A DNA stretch of 64,000 bases from an uncultured Clostridia bacterium (GCA_948442695.1 CAOJSF010000001.1:137342-201341), one strand, 5' to 3'; numbered from the stretch's first letter, positions 43,291-52,911 are shown. The notes: generated by a model not told the origin, from the letters alone. Made by a program: numbers and translations.

Positions 43291-43376
43291 TGGTGCCGAT
43301 GGTGGGAGTCGAACCCACATGAAGTTGCCCTCAACGGATTTTGAGTCCGTCGCGTCTGCCATTCCGCCACATCGGC
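43291..43376 (-). tRNA. tRNA-Leu (CAA)
   Basis: A class II tRNA of 86 bases with encoded CCA. The acceptor is GCCGATG/CATCGGC, the anticodon stem CGGA/TCCG encloses CTCAAAA (anticodon CAA at 43343-43341), a long variable arm follows, and the T arm is GTGGG-TTCGACT-CCCAC. Its tail is repeated twice downstream (43007-43290). Confidence 0.95.
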
Positions 43377-43590
43377 TTAAACACATTCTATATTCTATCA
43401 TATTTTTTCAATTTGTGCAACTGTTTTTTTATTAAATTTTAATTTTATTTTTGTTTTTTCTTTTCTTCCATTTTTAAGTTTTGTTTCTTTTTTGTTCGAA
43501 ATTTATTTATTTTACGTCAAATTTTTATCAAAATTTACTATAAATCGACACGATTTTTAAAAAAAATTAATAATTTTGTAAAAAAATGTC

Positions 43591-43628
43591 AGTCAACGTT
43601 GACTATCTATAAACTGAAATTTTATAAT
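43591..43628 (+). promoter_or_regulatory. promoter with a perfect 14-bp palindrome at the -35 box
   Basis: AGTCAACGTTGACT (43591-43604) is a perfect palindrome whose right arm contains TTGACT (43599-43604). TATAAT follows at 43623-43628 after 18 bases. A repressor dimer here would block the gene at 43650. Confidence 0.65.
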
Positions 43629-43649
43629 CACAAATATAAGGAGAAAAAT

Positions 43650-44144
43650 ATGAAAACTAATGAATGGGCTAAAACATTGTTATATGTTTACAAATATCTT
43701 GATAGGGTGAGTGAAGGGATTGACAAACTTGTCATGCAAAATGCCTTAAATTCTTTCTATGTCAGAGGGGAGAGAAAGGCTGAAAATGAATGTATGGCAG
43801 TAGTAAAGCGGATAAATGAATTAAGCATGAGAAAGAGCAGGCTTATAAACATTAAAGTTCTTGCGGACAAATCTCTTTGTGCGATAGAGAAAAATCTTGC
43901 ACAGATTCTTATTGAGAAATATATGGATAATGATGATGCTGATATGATTGCAAAAAGACATAATTTTAATGTGCGAACCTATTTTAGAAAACTTTATCAA
44001 GCGGAAGTGAACTTTAGTCAGGCTATGGCAAGAATGGGTTTTAACGAAGAAAGACTTTTAAAGTATCTTGAGCATGAAAACTGGATTATAGAGGTTTATG
44101 AAAAATTTAAAAATGAAAAAGAGGGTGAAAAAGAGATTGTTTAA
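43650..44144 (+). CDS. phage transcription-activator-like / sigma-region-4-like protein
   Basis: A 164-residue helical protein. The C-terminal part IAKRHNFNVRTYFRKLYQAE looks like a helix-turn-helix of the sigma-70 region 4 or phage late-activator (ArpU/RinA) kind. The N-terminal half is helical and charged. I start it at ATG 43650, with AAGGAG at 43638-43643. Its promoter carries a perfect palindrome. It precedes a terminase gene, as late activators do in phages. The family assignment is weak. Confidence 0.55.
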   Translation: MKTNEWAKTLLYVYKYLDRVSEGIDKLVMQNALNSFYVRGERKAENECMAVVKRINELSMRKSRLINIKVLADKSLCAIEKNLAQILIEKYMDNDDADMIAKRHNFNVRTYFRKLYQAEVNFSQAMARMGFNEERLLKYLEHENWIIEVYEKFKNEKEGEKEIV

Positions 44145-44264
44145 TTTTTAATATTTTTTAAAATATAAACAAAGAAATAAACAAATTTTGCTGTTTTAGG
44201 AAACTATAATTTTTTATGAGTATTAGATAAAAAGATATAGGATTGAAAAAGAAAAATTATTTCG

Positions 44265-45059
44265 TCATGTCAAATCATTTTCGTCAAATTCAAAATAATC
44301 TTTATTTTTTCGACCTCTTAATTTTGATTTAACACCATCAGTTTTTTGCATACTGGGTTTTACAAGCAAGAATAAAACAACAAGACAGGGCAGGCTTACT
44401 CCGACTATAATAAAACCCATTGCAACAGAGGTCAATTCCTTTGCTCCTTTGCTCTCATCTTTGAAAGGCACTTCAATCACTTCAAATCTTTCTGTGTTTG
44501 TAGTGATTGTAGGAAGTTTGTCGCAAAAAACCGAGTAAACATAGCCGTAAGCATTTGTTTCATAATTATATTTGCAATAGATCCACATACTGCTTTTTTC
44601 TGGTATGGCTTCTTGACCGATAATTTTCCCATAATAGGTGAGAGTATCAGTGAGGTATGGGATGGTAACCTTTTTAAATTGTTCTGATAGTTGAGGCACT
44701 GAATATAATCCCAAACCTTCAGGAGCATAAACTCTGAAAGATGACTCAACAAATGGATTTACTGGAGTGCCTTTCATGGCGGTCACTTCACTTTTTTTGA
44801 CATATCCATAGACATCTTTATAAACGCAATAATAAAAGTCATCGCCTGCATTTTCTATCAGTCGGACAAAATAACTATTTGGAAGTTCAAATAATTTGCT
44901 TTCATTATTATTTTTTGGATTTGAATAAAGGAAAACATCATTGTTTTCAACCTTTGCATAGATTGATTTGTTTTGACTTGCAAAGGCAAAATGACTTTTT
45001 AAAGGCAGTGGAAGTATTGCCATAAATAATAGAATTGAAATTAAAATTAATTTTTTCAT
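44265..45059 (-). CDS. exported membrane-anchored protein with SH3-like repeats
   Basis: A 264-residue protein. Residues 1-28 are a signal peptide (LILISILLFMAILPL, then HFAFAS). Two SH3-like stretches follow: DVFLYSNPKNNNESKLFELP with YGYVKKSEVTAM, and LGLYSVPQLSEQFKKVTIPY with AYGYVYSVFCDKL. A membrane helix near 210-235 and a basic tail anchor it. SH3-like repeats usually bind cell wall. It lies on the minus strand between the activator and terminase genes. Confidence 0.7.
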   Translation of the reverse strand: MKKLILISILLFMAILPLPLKSHFAFASQNKSIYAKVENNDVFLYSNPKNNNESKLFELPNSYFVRLIENAGDDFYYCVYKDVYGYVKKSEVTAMKGTPVNPFVESSFRVYAPEGLGLYSVPQLSEQFKKVTIPYLTDTLTYYGKIIGQEAIPEKSSMWIYCKYNYETNAYGYVYSVFCDKLPTITTNTERFEVIEVPFKDESKGAKELTSVAMGFIIVGVSLPCLVVLFLLVKPSMQKTDGVKSKLRGRKNKDYFEFDENDLT

Positions 45060-45149
45060 GACTTTATTTTAGTGCTAATATGTTCAAACAGCAAAGAAAT
45101 AAATGTCGAAGAATTGCTTATTTTTTATTTAATTGACAAAGGAGGGATT

Positions 45150-46589
45150 TTGAAAAACTTTGAAGAACTAAAATATAAATTAAAACTTGTAAATAGCGAA
45201 ATTGATAAACGCAAAAAAGGTGATTTTCTTGCGAGATATAATACCGGAAAAGTTGTCCATAAAAAGCAAATGGAATTTCATAAATGTTTGAAAAAGAATC
45301 GTTGGGTGTTTGGTGGCAATCGTTCTGGAAAAACAGAGTGCGGGGCGGTGGAGACTGTCTATCTTGCAAGAGGGATTCATCCATATAGGAAAAATAAGCC
45401 TATATCATGCTGGGTGGTCAGTCTGTCAAAACAGGTGCAAAGAGATGTTGCCCAAAATAAAATCCTAAATTATCTTAGAAAGGACTGGATTGAGTCAATT
45501 GTTATGGCAAGTGGGCGAAGTGACAGTGCTGACAATGGCATAATTGACTTTATTTTGGTGAGAAATGTCTTTGGCTCTCTTTCTCGAATAGGATTCAAAA
45601 GTTGTGATCAGGGAAGGGAGAAATTTCAAGGCTCCTCTCTTGACTTTGTCTGGTTTGATGAGGAGCCACCTTATGATATTTATCAAGAGTGTCGAATGCG
45701 TGTGCTTGACCGCAAAGGTGAAATTTTTGGCACGATGACTCCGCTGAAAGGTCTGACATGGGTTTATGATGAAATTTATTTAAACTCAAATCATGATGAT
45801 AATATATGGCATGAAGAAATTGAGTGGGCTGATAATCCATTTCTTGACAGCGAAGAAATTGAAGCAATGACAAAATCTATGTCAGAGGAAGAACTTGAAA
45901 GCAGAAGATATGGAAAATTTATGGCTTGCGGAGGAATGGTTTATAATGAGTTTGATGAGTCAGTTCATGTCATCGACCCTTTTGATGTGCCAAAAGAATG
46001 GCATGATAACATTTCTATTGACCCAGGTCTCAATAATCCTCTTTCTTGTCACTGGTATGCAAGAGACTATGACGGAAATGTCTATGTCATTGCCGAGCAT
46101 TTTGATAAGGGTAAGGATGTAAATTATCATTCTCAACGAATCAAAGAGATTTCAAATAGGCTTGACTGGCATTATTATAATGGCAAACTTAGGGCACTTA
46201 TTGACAGTGCCGCAATGCAAAGGACGCTTGCAAGCACAAAGAGTGTTGTTGAACTTTTTTATGAGAATGATATTTTAGTCAATCCAAAAGTCAATAAAGA
46301 TATGTTCAGTGGAATAAACAGAGTCAAGAGGTTTTTAAGAGATGGCGAGGGGAAGGCACATATCTTTATATTCAGAAATTGTGTAAAACTTATTGAAGAA
46401 TTTAAAAGTTACTGGTGGGGAGAACAAGATAGTCCTATTAAAAAGGATGACCATGCGCTTGATGAACTAAGATACTATCTTATGAGTTTAAATTTAAATG
46501 AAAACAAAAAGGAAGAAAAAACACCTCTTCAAAAGGAAAAAGAAAAACTGATTAAAAAACTGGGTAAGTCAAGACAGTTTGCTCGGTGA
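45150..46589 (+). CDS. phage terminase large subunit-like protein
   Basis: A 479-residue terminase. Walker A is GGNRSGKTECGAVE near residue 55-70, Walker B FVWFDEEPP, and the RuvC-type nuclease begins SIDPGLNNPLSCHW with further acidic residues in ALIDSAAMQR and HALDELRYYL. Large terminases package phage DNA. No small subunit, portal or capsid gene is nearby. I favour TTG 45150, which has AAAGGAGG just before it (a GTG at 45072 would extend the protein). It may be a prophage remnant or a domesticated gene. Confidence 0.85.
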   Translation: MKNFEELKYKLKLVNSEIDKRKKGDFLARYNTGKVVHKKQMEFHKCLKKNRWVFGGNRSGKTECGAVETVYLARGIHPYRKNKPISCWVVSLSKQVQRDVAQNKILNYLRKDWIESIVMASGRSDSADNGIIDFILVRNVFGSLSRIGFKSCDQGREKFQGSSLDFVWFDEEPPYDIYQECRMRVLDRKGEIFGTMTPLKGLTWVYDEIYLNSNHDDNIWHEEIEWADNPFLDSEEIEAMTKSMSEEELESRRYGKFMACGGMVYNEFDESVHVIDPFDVPKEWHDNISIDPGLNNPLSCHWYARDYDGNVYVIAEHFDKGKDVNYHSQRIKEISNRLDWHYYNGKLRALIDSAAMQRTLASTKSVVELFYENDILVNPKVNKDMFSGINRVKRFLRDGEGKAHIFIFRNCVKLIEEFKSYWWGEQDSPIKKDDHALDELRYYLMSLNLNENKKEEKTPLQKEKEKLIKKLGKSRQFAR

Positions 46590-46783
46590 AAAAAAGTTGT
46601 CATTAAAAACTGGGCAGGTCAAATTATGTCAGATAAAAATAAAAGAGAGATAAAAAATAAATAATATTTTAAAATATCAAAATATTTTGCAATTTGTTTG
46701 GAAAAAATATTAATATGTGTTAAATTTAAAATAGATATATTTAAGTATATTAGATATATTAATATATATAAAGCGGTGTGAAT

Positions 46784-49063
46784 ATGAAAAAAATTTATCT
46801 TTTTGTTTTTTCTTTTATATTTTTACTTTGCGGTGTGGGGATTGTTGCCCCTAATATTTCTTTCAGTAAGGCTGAAGAAAGTCTGGTTAAAGATATCTCA
46901 TCTGCAGAAGAATTTGTTTCTGTTATGGGGGAAGCCGAGACTTACAATAATGAGAATGTTGTGATAAATTTGAGAGGCAATATTGATTTGTCAGAACAAG
47001 AACTGGAATATATCTCAACTGCAAATTCAAACAATTTGGTTTTTAAGGGCACTTTTGAGGGGAATGGTTTTTCAGTTTCAAACATTACAATAAATGGCAC
47101 TGGAAATGAGGTCTATTATGGGCTTATTCCAAATGCCTTTAATGCAGTCGTCCAAAATGTCAAGATTAGCGGAAAAATTGATTATCAATTTGCTGAACTT
47201 AATTCAAAAGAACTTTTCGTTGGTTTGATTGTTGGAAGGGGTAGAAATGTCAAGTTTTTGAATTGCGAACTTGAAAATCGAAGTAATGAAGAAAATAATC
47301 AAATTTATCTTCCAGTGTATTCAAATGTGAACTTTGGCTTTCTTGCTGGACAGATTGTAAATGATATGCCAGTAAGCGGAAATGTCAATATTGAAAATTG
47401 TGTCAATTATTATAATGTCAATATCAATATGAAAAACAATTCTACTGTTTTTGCTGGTGGACTTGTCGGAACTATCAAAGATGGTTTTTTTCTCAACAAC
47501 ATCAACAATGGAAGTTTAAATCTGTCAAATTCATTAGAATCAGTTGATGGTAAAAATATTTTTATAGGCGGAATTGCTGGTGGCGTTTATGGAAGCAACA
47601 CAAATATAAGAAATGGTATTTTCGGTGGCGAAATATTAAATAACAATTCAATTTTGGATGTCAATAGGGGTGCTATAATAGGTGGCAAAACTGGTTCAAT
47701 CAATCCGCTTAACATAAATTTCTGCTATTATTCAGACCTTAATTTAAAACCTAGCGGAGACAAAACTCTCACTGCAGGCGATTATTTGAAGGGTGAAGCA
47801 AACATCAACAAAGATTTTATGACAAATAATGCTAATTTTGATTTAGCACTTAAAATGTGGGATTTTGACCAAACTTTTATGCTTGTCAATTCTGGTTTTC
47901 ATCTTCAAAACTTTCAAACATTTAATTTCACATTTCAACAACTTTTAGATAAATCTCAATATTTAAGCAGTGCAAGATTTGTCACTGATGAAGAACTTAC
48001 AAGGCTTTCTGCACGCTTTGGAGATGATGTGAAAATCAAAATTATGTTGAAACCACAGTATTATGGTTTTTATCAACTTAAAAATAATGGAGTTTTAAAA
48101 AACAACAATCAGTTGACAGCATCATATGCCGTTGAAGAGATTTTGCAGGACAATCAAATTGTGGGATATTATATCACTTTCAAAGCAAATGATTTGACAA
48201 GTGGGACATATTCATTTGATATAAATGCAAAGGAATTTAAGTGCATAGTCACCATTTCTAATGAAGCAAAAGCAGAAAAACAGGGTGGAATTTTGGTCGA
48301 TAGCGGATCATCGCTAAGCGAAAATGATGTGGAAATAACTTTCTCAAAAATGACAAAAGAGAGAAAGGTTGTTGCAGAAGGAATTGATATTTTTGTCTTT
48401 GATAGGTGGGAACTTTTCACTAAAGACGAAAATGGCAATTTCACTAGAATGGTGCTGTTTGATAATGATCAAGATAGTGCGTTAAACATTACTTTTGGCG
48501 AAGAGCCTTTTGACAGAGAATTTAAACTTGTGGCATATTTTACAAAGAATGCAGTTTATGTTGATTTTGGTCAGTATAAGACAAGCATGGTGAAATCAAT
48601 TACTTTCGGTGGTAAAGTTTATGAGGGAGAACCTCTTGCAGTTTCGCCATCAAGTTCTCCATCTTTAGTTGTGGTCCTTGAAAAAGATTATGTGCTTGAT
48701 ATTGATGCTTTCACACGTGATATAAAAGGCATTTATGGCAATAATTCAACACAATCTTTGGTGACTGCTCAACCTGAAAAGAATGAAGAGGACGGCACTA
48801 CAACATATAGATTTTCAATAAATATGCGTTATGTTCAGGAATTTGATAACAATTCTTTAAAACTTTCATTCTTGATTGAAAAAGACAGCAGTGGAAGCAT
48901 TACAAAACTTTTATGGTTGTATATTCTGCTTCCTTCGGTGGTGGTTATAGCGGTTGTCGTTGTGATAATCATCGTTTTGAAAAGGCGTCGTGGTGGTTCG
49001 TCAGGCGGTGGCAATGCAGGCAAAGTCAAAGAAAAGAAGGTAAGTTATAAAGATTATTATTAA
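46784..49063 (+). CDS. large surface protein with signal peptide and C-terminal anchor helix
   Basis: A 759-residue exported protein. Residues 1-30 are a signal peptide (IYLFVFSFIFLLCGVGIVAP). Residues 45-340 are rich in Asn and Gly, with repeats such as FEGNGFSVSNITING, FAGGLVGTIKDGFFLNNINN and FIGGIAGGVYGSNTNIRNG, typical of a GLUG-type beta helix. The C-terminus has one membrane helix (LYILLPSVVVIAVVVVIIIV) and a basic, Gly-rich tail. It is probably an adhesin. I start it at ATG 46784; the ribosome site (GCGGTG) is weak. Confidence 0.75.
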   Translation: MKKIYLFVFSFIFLLCGVGIVAPNISFSKAEESLVKDISSAEEFVSVMGEAETYNNENVVINLRGNIDLSEQELEYISTANSNNLVFKGTFEGNGFSVSNITINGTGNEVYYGLIPNAFNAVVQNVKISGKIDYQFAELNSKELFVGLIVGRGRNVKFLNCELENRSNEENNQIYLPVYSNVNFGFLAGQIVNDMPVSGNVNIENCVNYYNVNINMKNNSTVFAGGLVGTIKDGFFLNNINNGSLNLSNSLESVDGKNIFIGGIAGGVYGSNTNIRNGIFGGEILNNNSILDVNRGAIIGGKTGSINPLNINFCYYSDLNLKPSGDKTLTAGDYLKGEANINKDFMTNNANFDLALKMWDFDQTFMLVNSGFHLQNFQTFNFTFQQLLDKSQYLSSARFVTDEELTRLSARFGDDVKIKIMLKPQYYGFYQLKNNGVLKNNNQLTASYAVEEILQDNQIVGYYITFKANDLTSGTYSFDINAKEFKCIVTISNEAKAEKQGGILVDSGSSLSENDVEITFSKMTKERKVVAEGIDIFVFDRWELFTKDENGNFTRMVLFDNDQDSALNITFGEEPFDREFKLVAYFTKNAVYVDFGQYKTSMVKSITFGGKVYEGEPLAVSPSSSPSLVVVLEKDYVLDIDAFTRDIKGIYGNNSTQSLVTAQPEKNEEDGTTTYRFSINMRYVQEFDNNSLKLSFLIEKDSSGSITKLLWLYILLPSVVVIAVVVVIIIVLKRRRGGSSGGGNAGKVKEKKVSYKDYY

Positions 49064-49157
49064 TAATCGTGAATTACAATAATTAATCAGACAATGATTT
49101 TAAAATTAAAAAACTTATAAAATTCTGATTTAATTTATTTGATTATAAAGTCAATAT

Positions 49158-49188
49158 AAAAAAAGCACAATTTATGTGCTTTTTTTTG
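49158..49188. terminator. bidirectional terminator
   Basis: AAAAAAAGCACA pairs with TGTGCTTTTTTT around ATTTA. It lies between the converging surface-protein and binding-protein genes. Confidence 0.8.
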
Positions 49189-49260
49189 ATGCAAAACTGA
49201 AAACTTCTGTTTTAAATTCAAAAATTTCTTTTTTGCTGATTATAATCATTTACAAAATTC

Positions 49261-50286
49261 TTATTTGTTGATTTCTGACATGATTTTATTTGCAATGGTG
49301 TTGTCAACAATATTTGTAAATTTTGGATTATATTTATCTTTAGATGCATTATTCAAAACATTTAAGAGGTTGTTGAAAGATTCTTCTGTCATTGCAGGAT
49401 TTGAGCACCATGCGTCGATTGACAGATATTGAGAAACAGCAATCTCAAGTTCTTCAAGGCTCATGCCAGCAAAAGATTTTTGAAGCACTTTTGCAGAATC
49501 GCTATGGCTTTGAGTTGCGATATACTGATATCCTCTATATACTGCTTTCAAGAATTTTTCAGATTGCTCACTATGTTTTTTAAGATAACTTTCTCTTGCG
49601 ATAAAGCAGGTGTATGGGATGTATCCAGAAAGGTCACCAACAGCCTTTAAAACATAGCCATTTCCAGCCTTTTGAAGGTTGGTTGCAGTTGGCTCGAAGA
49701 GAGAGCAGTATTCATTGCCAGAAGTGATAAATTCGCTTCCTATGTTTGCAAAAGCAACATCAGTTCGAAGATTTACTTCGCCTTTGGCTTTATTTGTTCC
49801 GATTGTTAAGCCACCTTTTTCAATGACATATTGAAGTGTCATTGCAGGCATTCCTCCCTGTCTGCCACCGATGATAGTTTTGCCTTTGAGGTCGTCTAAA
49901 GTGAAGTTGTCATTCTGTTCTCTGCCTACGATGAAAGAACCATCTTTTTGAGTAAGTTGACCAAACACCATAGGTTTGTCTTTGACTTCTTCGGCATAAA
50001 CCACTTGCTCGGGTCCTGCTAGGATGATGTCAGCACTTCCACTTATGAGGGTTGTCATTGATGAGTCAGACCCGCTTGTGCTTTCAAGAGTGACTTTAAG
50101 ACCTTCGTCTTTAAAGTAATCAAGATTGAGGGCGACATAGAGTGGGGCATAGAAGATACTGTGAGTGACTTCGTTTAGTCTTATTTTATTTTCATCCTTT
50201 CCACCGCAACCAACAAACATGAGTGATGCACCCAGCACCATCATAAGGCAGACAATGAAAAGTGAAAATTTTTTAATTTTTGTCAT
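49261..50286 (-). CDS. ABC transporter substrate-binding lipoprotein (NMT1/SsuA type)
   Basis: A 341-residue lipoprotein. The lipobox is LMFVGCGG, with Cys27 after a hydrophobic signal. The mature part matches NMT1/SsuA/ThiY-like binding proteins: SIFYAPLYVALNLDYFKDEG, then SADIILAGPEQVVYAEE and GKTIIGGRQGGMPAM. These bind aliphatic sulfonates, thiamine precursors or similar. No permease or ATPase gene is adjacent, so the rest of the transporter is elsewhere. AGGAGG precedes the start at 50286. Confidence 0.85.
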   Translation of the reverse strand: MTKIKKFSLFIVCLMMVLGASLMFVGCGGKDENKIRLNEVTHSIFYAPLYVALNLDYFKDEGLKVTLESTSGSDSSMTTLISGSADIILAGPEQVVYAEEVKDKPMVFGQLTQKDGSFIVGREQNDNFTLDDLKGKTIIGGRQGGMPAMTLQYVIEKGGLTIGTNKAKGEVNLRTDVAFANIGSEFITSGNEYCSLFEPTATNLQKAGNGYVLKAVGDLSGYIPYTCFIARESYLKKHSEQSEKFLKAVYRGYQYIATQSHSDSAKVLQKSFAGMSLEELEIAVSQYLSIDAWCSNPAMTEESFNNLLNVLNNASKDKYNPKFTNIVDNTIANKIMSEINK

Positions 50287-50568
50287 TTTTCCTCCTTACA
50301 TTAGTCAATTTATGAAAAATTTGAGATGTTTGTGAAAAATAATTGTCGAAAACAATGTTTTATTTATAAATACAGCATTTATTTTTGATTTTTCTAATAA
50401 TTGATTTGATTTTTATAATAATCAAAAGGTTGTTTTATTTATAAATTTATAAAAGTTTTAAAGGTGCTGAATAATAGATGAATTTTATGCTTTTTATTTT
50501 TGATAAGGAGATTGTATTAAATATTTTAATTTTTAAAATAGAACCATTTGTCAATTTTTTATAAAAAT

Positions 50569-50597
50569 TTGACATTTTTTTTGTTTTTTGTTATAAT
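50569..50597 (+). promoter_or_regulatory. rsmD promoter
   Basis: TTGACA (50569-50574), 17 bases, then TATAAT (50592-50597): a full consensus promoter. ATG 50605 follows eight bases later, with no ribosome site. Nothing else is seen between 50287 and 50568 apart from A/T-rich runs. Confidence 0.75.
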
Positions 50598-50604
50598 TTC
50601 AGTT

Positions 50605-51138
50605 ATGAAAGTTACATCGGGTAAATTTGGCGGAAGAAAACTTGTTGAAAACAAATTTGAGCATATCAGACCAACCGCCGACATTGTCAAACAGGCAATT
50701 TTTAACAAATTGACAGATATCTTGCCAGGGGCAAAAGTCCTTGACCTTTTTTGTGGAACGGGGGCACTGGGAATTGAAGCGCTTAGTCGTGGTGCACAGG
50801 ATGTAGTGTTTGTTGATAAAGACAAACGAAGCATGACTCTTACGATGACAAATCTTCAAAATTTAAAAATTGAGGCAAAGACTATTAATGCCGATTTTGA
50901 GATTGCATTAAAACATCTTAAAGGGCAGAAATTTGATATTATCATTCTTGACCCACCATATCAAGGCGGACTATATGAAAAGGCACTTAGAAAAATCAGT
51001 GAGTATGATTTGTTGTCTACAGAAGGTGTCATTGTTTGCGAACATGATAAGAATGTAAAGATTGACTTTATGCCTTATGAAATAGAATGTGAAAAAAATT
51101 ATGGCATAAAAGTTGTTTCTTATTTAAGAAATAATTAA
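50605..51138 (+). CDS. rsmD: 16S rRNA (guanine966-N2)-methyltransferase
   Basis: A 177-residue RsmD. MKVTSGKFGGRKL, then IRPTADIVKQAIFN is the family N-terminus, VLDLFCGTGALGIEALSRGA is SAM motif I and IIILDPPYQGG is the DPPY catalytic motif. It methylates G966 of 16S rRNA. I start it at ATG 50605, because the promoter would not include the upstream ATG. It is followed by an unknown gene pair on the same strand. Confidence 0.9.
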   Translation: MKVTSGKFGGRKLVENKFEHIRPTADIVKQAIFNKLTDILPGAKVLDLFCGTGALGIEALSRGAQDVVFVDKDKRSMTLTMTNLQNLKIEAKTINADFEIALKHLKGQKFDIIILDPPYQGGLYEKALRKISEYDLLSTEGVIVCEHDKNVKIDFMPYEIECEKNYGIKVVSYLRNN

Positions 51139-51200
51139 AATTTGAAAATAGATATTGACTAAAATTGCAAAAAAGATATAATATCATTAAAAGGGTGGCT

Positions 51201-51500
51201 ATGATAGAACTTTGTATCTCTGAAATTAATGAATATAATGAGTATATTTTGCTTGATGAAAAAACAGAGCAGGTCTATTTTCTTTGTCTTGAATTTGACA
51301 AAATCCTGCCAGAGGTTGGCGACAAGATTATATTGCCAAAAATTTTATTAAACCGCTTTTCGCCTGTTTATGCTCAGCCTTATGCTTTTGGTGAGATAGA
51401 TGAGTTGTCTTTTTCTAAAGATGAACAAATATATAAAAATGAAAGGGCCTGCCTTATTAAAAATGGTCATAAGATATATTTGAAAAGGGTGTTTGGATAA
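51201..51500 (+). CDS. unknown protein (99 aa), coupled to the next gene
   Basis: A 99-residue soluble protein. EYILLDEKTEQVYFLCLEFD and IILPKILLNRFSPVYAQPYA suggest a small beta-rich fold. Its stop overlaps the next start by one base (TAATG). AGGGTGG precedes ATG 51201, and TATAAT lies near 51178. I recognise no family. The coupling suggests it works with the 462-residue protein. Confidence 0.65.
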   Translation: MIELCISEINEYNEYILLDEKTEQVYFLCLEFDKILPEVGDKIILPKILLNRFSPVYAQPYAFGEIDELSFSKDEQIYKNERACLIKNGHKIYLKRVFG

Positions 51501-52888
51501 TGGATGATCTTAAATACATAAAAAAGCATTATGGAGAAAACTTTGCACATCTGTGCAGAAGTATTTTTCCAACCATTCTTCAAACTGAAGGTCTGCTTAC
51601 GAGGATTATCTCAGAATCTTTTGTGCCTAGCAGAGAACTTTATTTCTCGGTGCTTAATTGCATACCAGAATTTCAAGAGTATATTTATAGTTATATTGCA
51701 ATAAAAGACGCACGAAAGATTGAAAAAGAGAATGTCAAAACTCCTGAAGAACTTTTAGATGAGGCGGGTTATATTCTTTATCCTGAATGTCAGAATGAAA
51801 ACGAAGTGCGTTTGTTTATGAGATACTATGCAAAGAATGAAGAACTTTGCACCTTCAACAGAGAAAGACTTAAAACCTGCAGAGTTTGGTTTGCTGTCAA
51901 AAAGAATGTAAATGAGATTAGAAGAGAGGATTTTCCAAATCCTGAAAGGCAAGATGAATATGGCACAAGCGTGATAAGTATTCAATGTTCAAGAAATAAT
52001 TTAAGCACTCTTTCAATCAAAAATAGATACAACCACATGGTAAAAGACCCTGATGCAACTTTTGATAATGATCTTGATAATATAATTGAAGGTCTTTCTG
52101 ATGCTTTTATGGTGCATTATGGACTAAACTTGATTGACGGAAAAATGGCGAGTTTTGAGTTGAGAGGATTTGCAAGAGCAAGTGATGGGAAATATTATAA
52201 ACGCAATATTCATTTCAATAATATTGATTATTGTGAAAATAATGCTGTCATAGACCATGGAAAACTCCATTATTTTGATCCTGACAAGTTTCTTTTGATC
52301 GATAATTATCTGATTGATTTTGAAAATAAGAAAATAGGGTTGTTTCCGCCTAGGAAACTTGACAGTTTTGCGCATAGTATAGGCAAGATTGAGAAAATCA
52401 GAGTGACAAAAGATGGTGACAATAAAGTTATTGAGGTCACTCCTGAAAAAGGAAAAGTTGTCACTATTATTTCAAATAAGAAAAATCAGATTATAAGTCT
52501 TAAAAATGAAAATGTGACAAAAATAGGTTATTTCTTTTTAGGCCAAAGTAAATTTATTCAGAATCTTGAACTTCCAAATGTTGAAAGTGTCGCCGATGAA
52601 TTTTTATCTTCAAATGAAGATTTGAAAAATTTATATATGCCAAAACTTGAAAGCACTGGCAAATATTTCTTAAGAGCAAACACTTCTTTGGAAGAATTTA
52701 TAGCGCCAAACTTAACATCTATTAAAAATGGATTTTTACTTGATAACCATATTATAAAAAAGATATATGTGCCAAATCTTGTGGATGAAGACGGGTATTT
52801 TGCTGAATTTAAAAATGCCCAAATAATCAAAAAAGAGGAAGGGAAAGAGATTCAAGTGGAGACTGATGAAGAAACAGAACTTGTATAG
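51500..52888 (+). CDS. cytoplasmic protein with C-terminal LRR-like repeats (462 aa)
   Basis: A 462-residue protein without a signal or membrane helix. The N-terminal half (residues 1-300) is helical and mixed, with no family I recognise. The C-terminal part has short repeats of about 23 residues: FIQNLELPNVESVADEFLSS, LKNLYMPKLESTGKYFLRAN and LEEFIAPNLTSIKNGFLLDN, as in BspA-type leucine-rich repeats. Those are usually on surface proteins, so an internal one is unusual. It is coupled to the 99-residue gene before it. Confidence 0.65.
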   Translation: MDDLKYIKKHYGENFAHLCRSIFPTILQTEGLLTRIISESFVPSRELYFSVLNCIPEFQEYIYSYIAIKDARKIEKENVKTPEELLDEAGYILYPECQNENEVRLFMRYYAKNEELCTFNRERLKTCRVWFAVKKNVNEIRREDFPNPERQDEYGTSVISIQCSRNNLSTLSIKNRYNHMVKDPDATFDNDLDNIIEGLSDAFMVHYGLNLIDGKMASFELRGFARASDGKYYKRNIHFNNIDYCENNAVIDHGKLHYFDPDKFLLIDNYLIDFENKKIGLFPPRKLDSFAHSIGKIEKIRVTKDGDNKVIEVTPEKGKVVTIISNKKNQIISLKNENVTKIGYFFLGQSKFIQNLELPNVESVADEFLSSNEDLKNLYMPKLESTGKYFLRANTSLEEFIAPNLTSIKNGFLLDNHIIKKIYVPNLVDEDGYFAEFKNAQIIKKEEGKEIQVETDEETELV

Positions 52889-52911
52889 ACAGGTGCTAAA
52901 AAGAATAAAAT

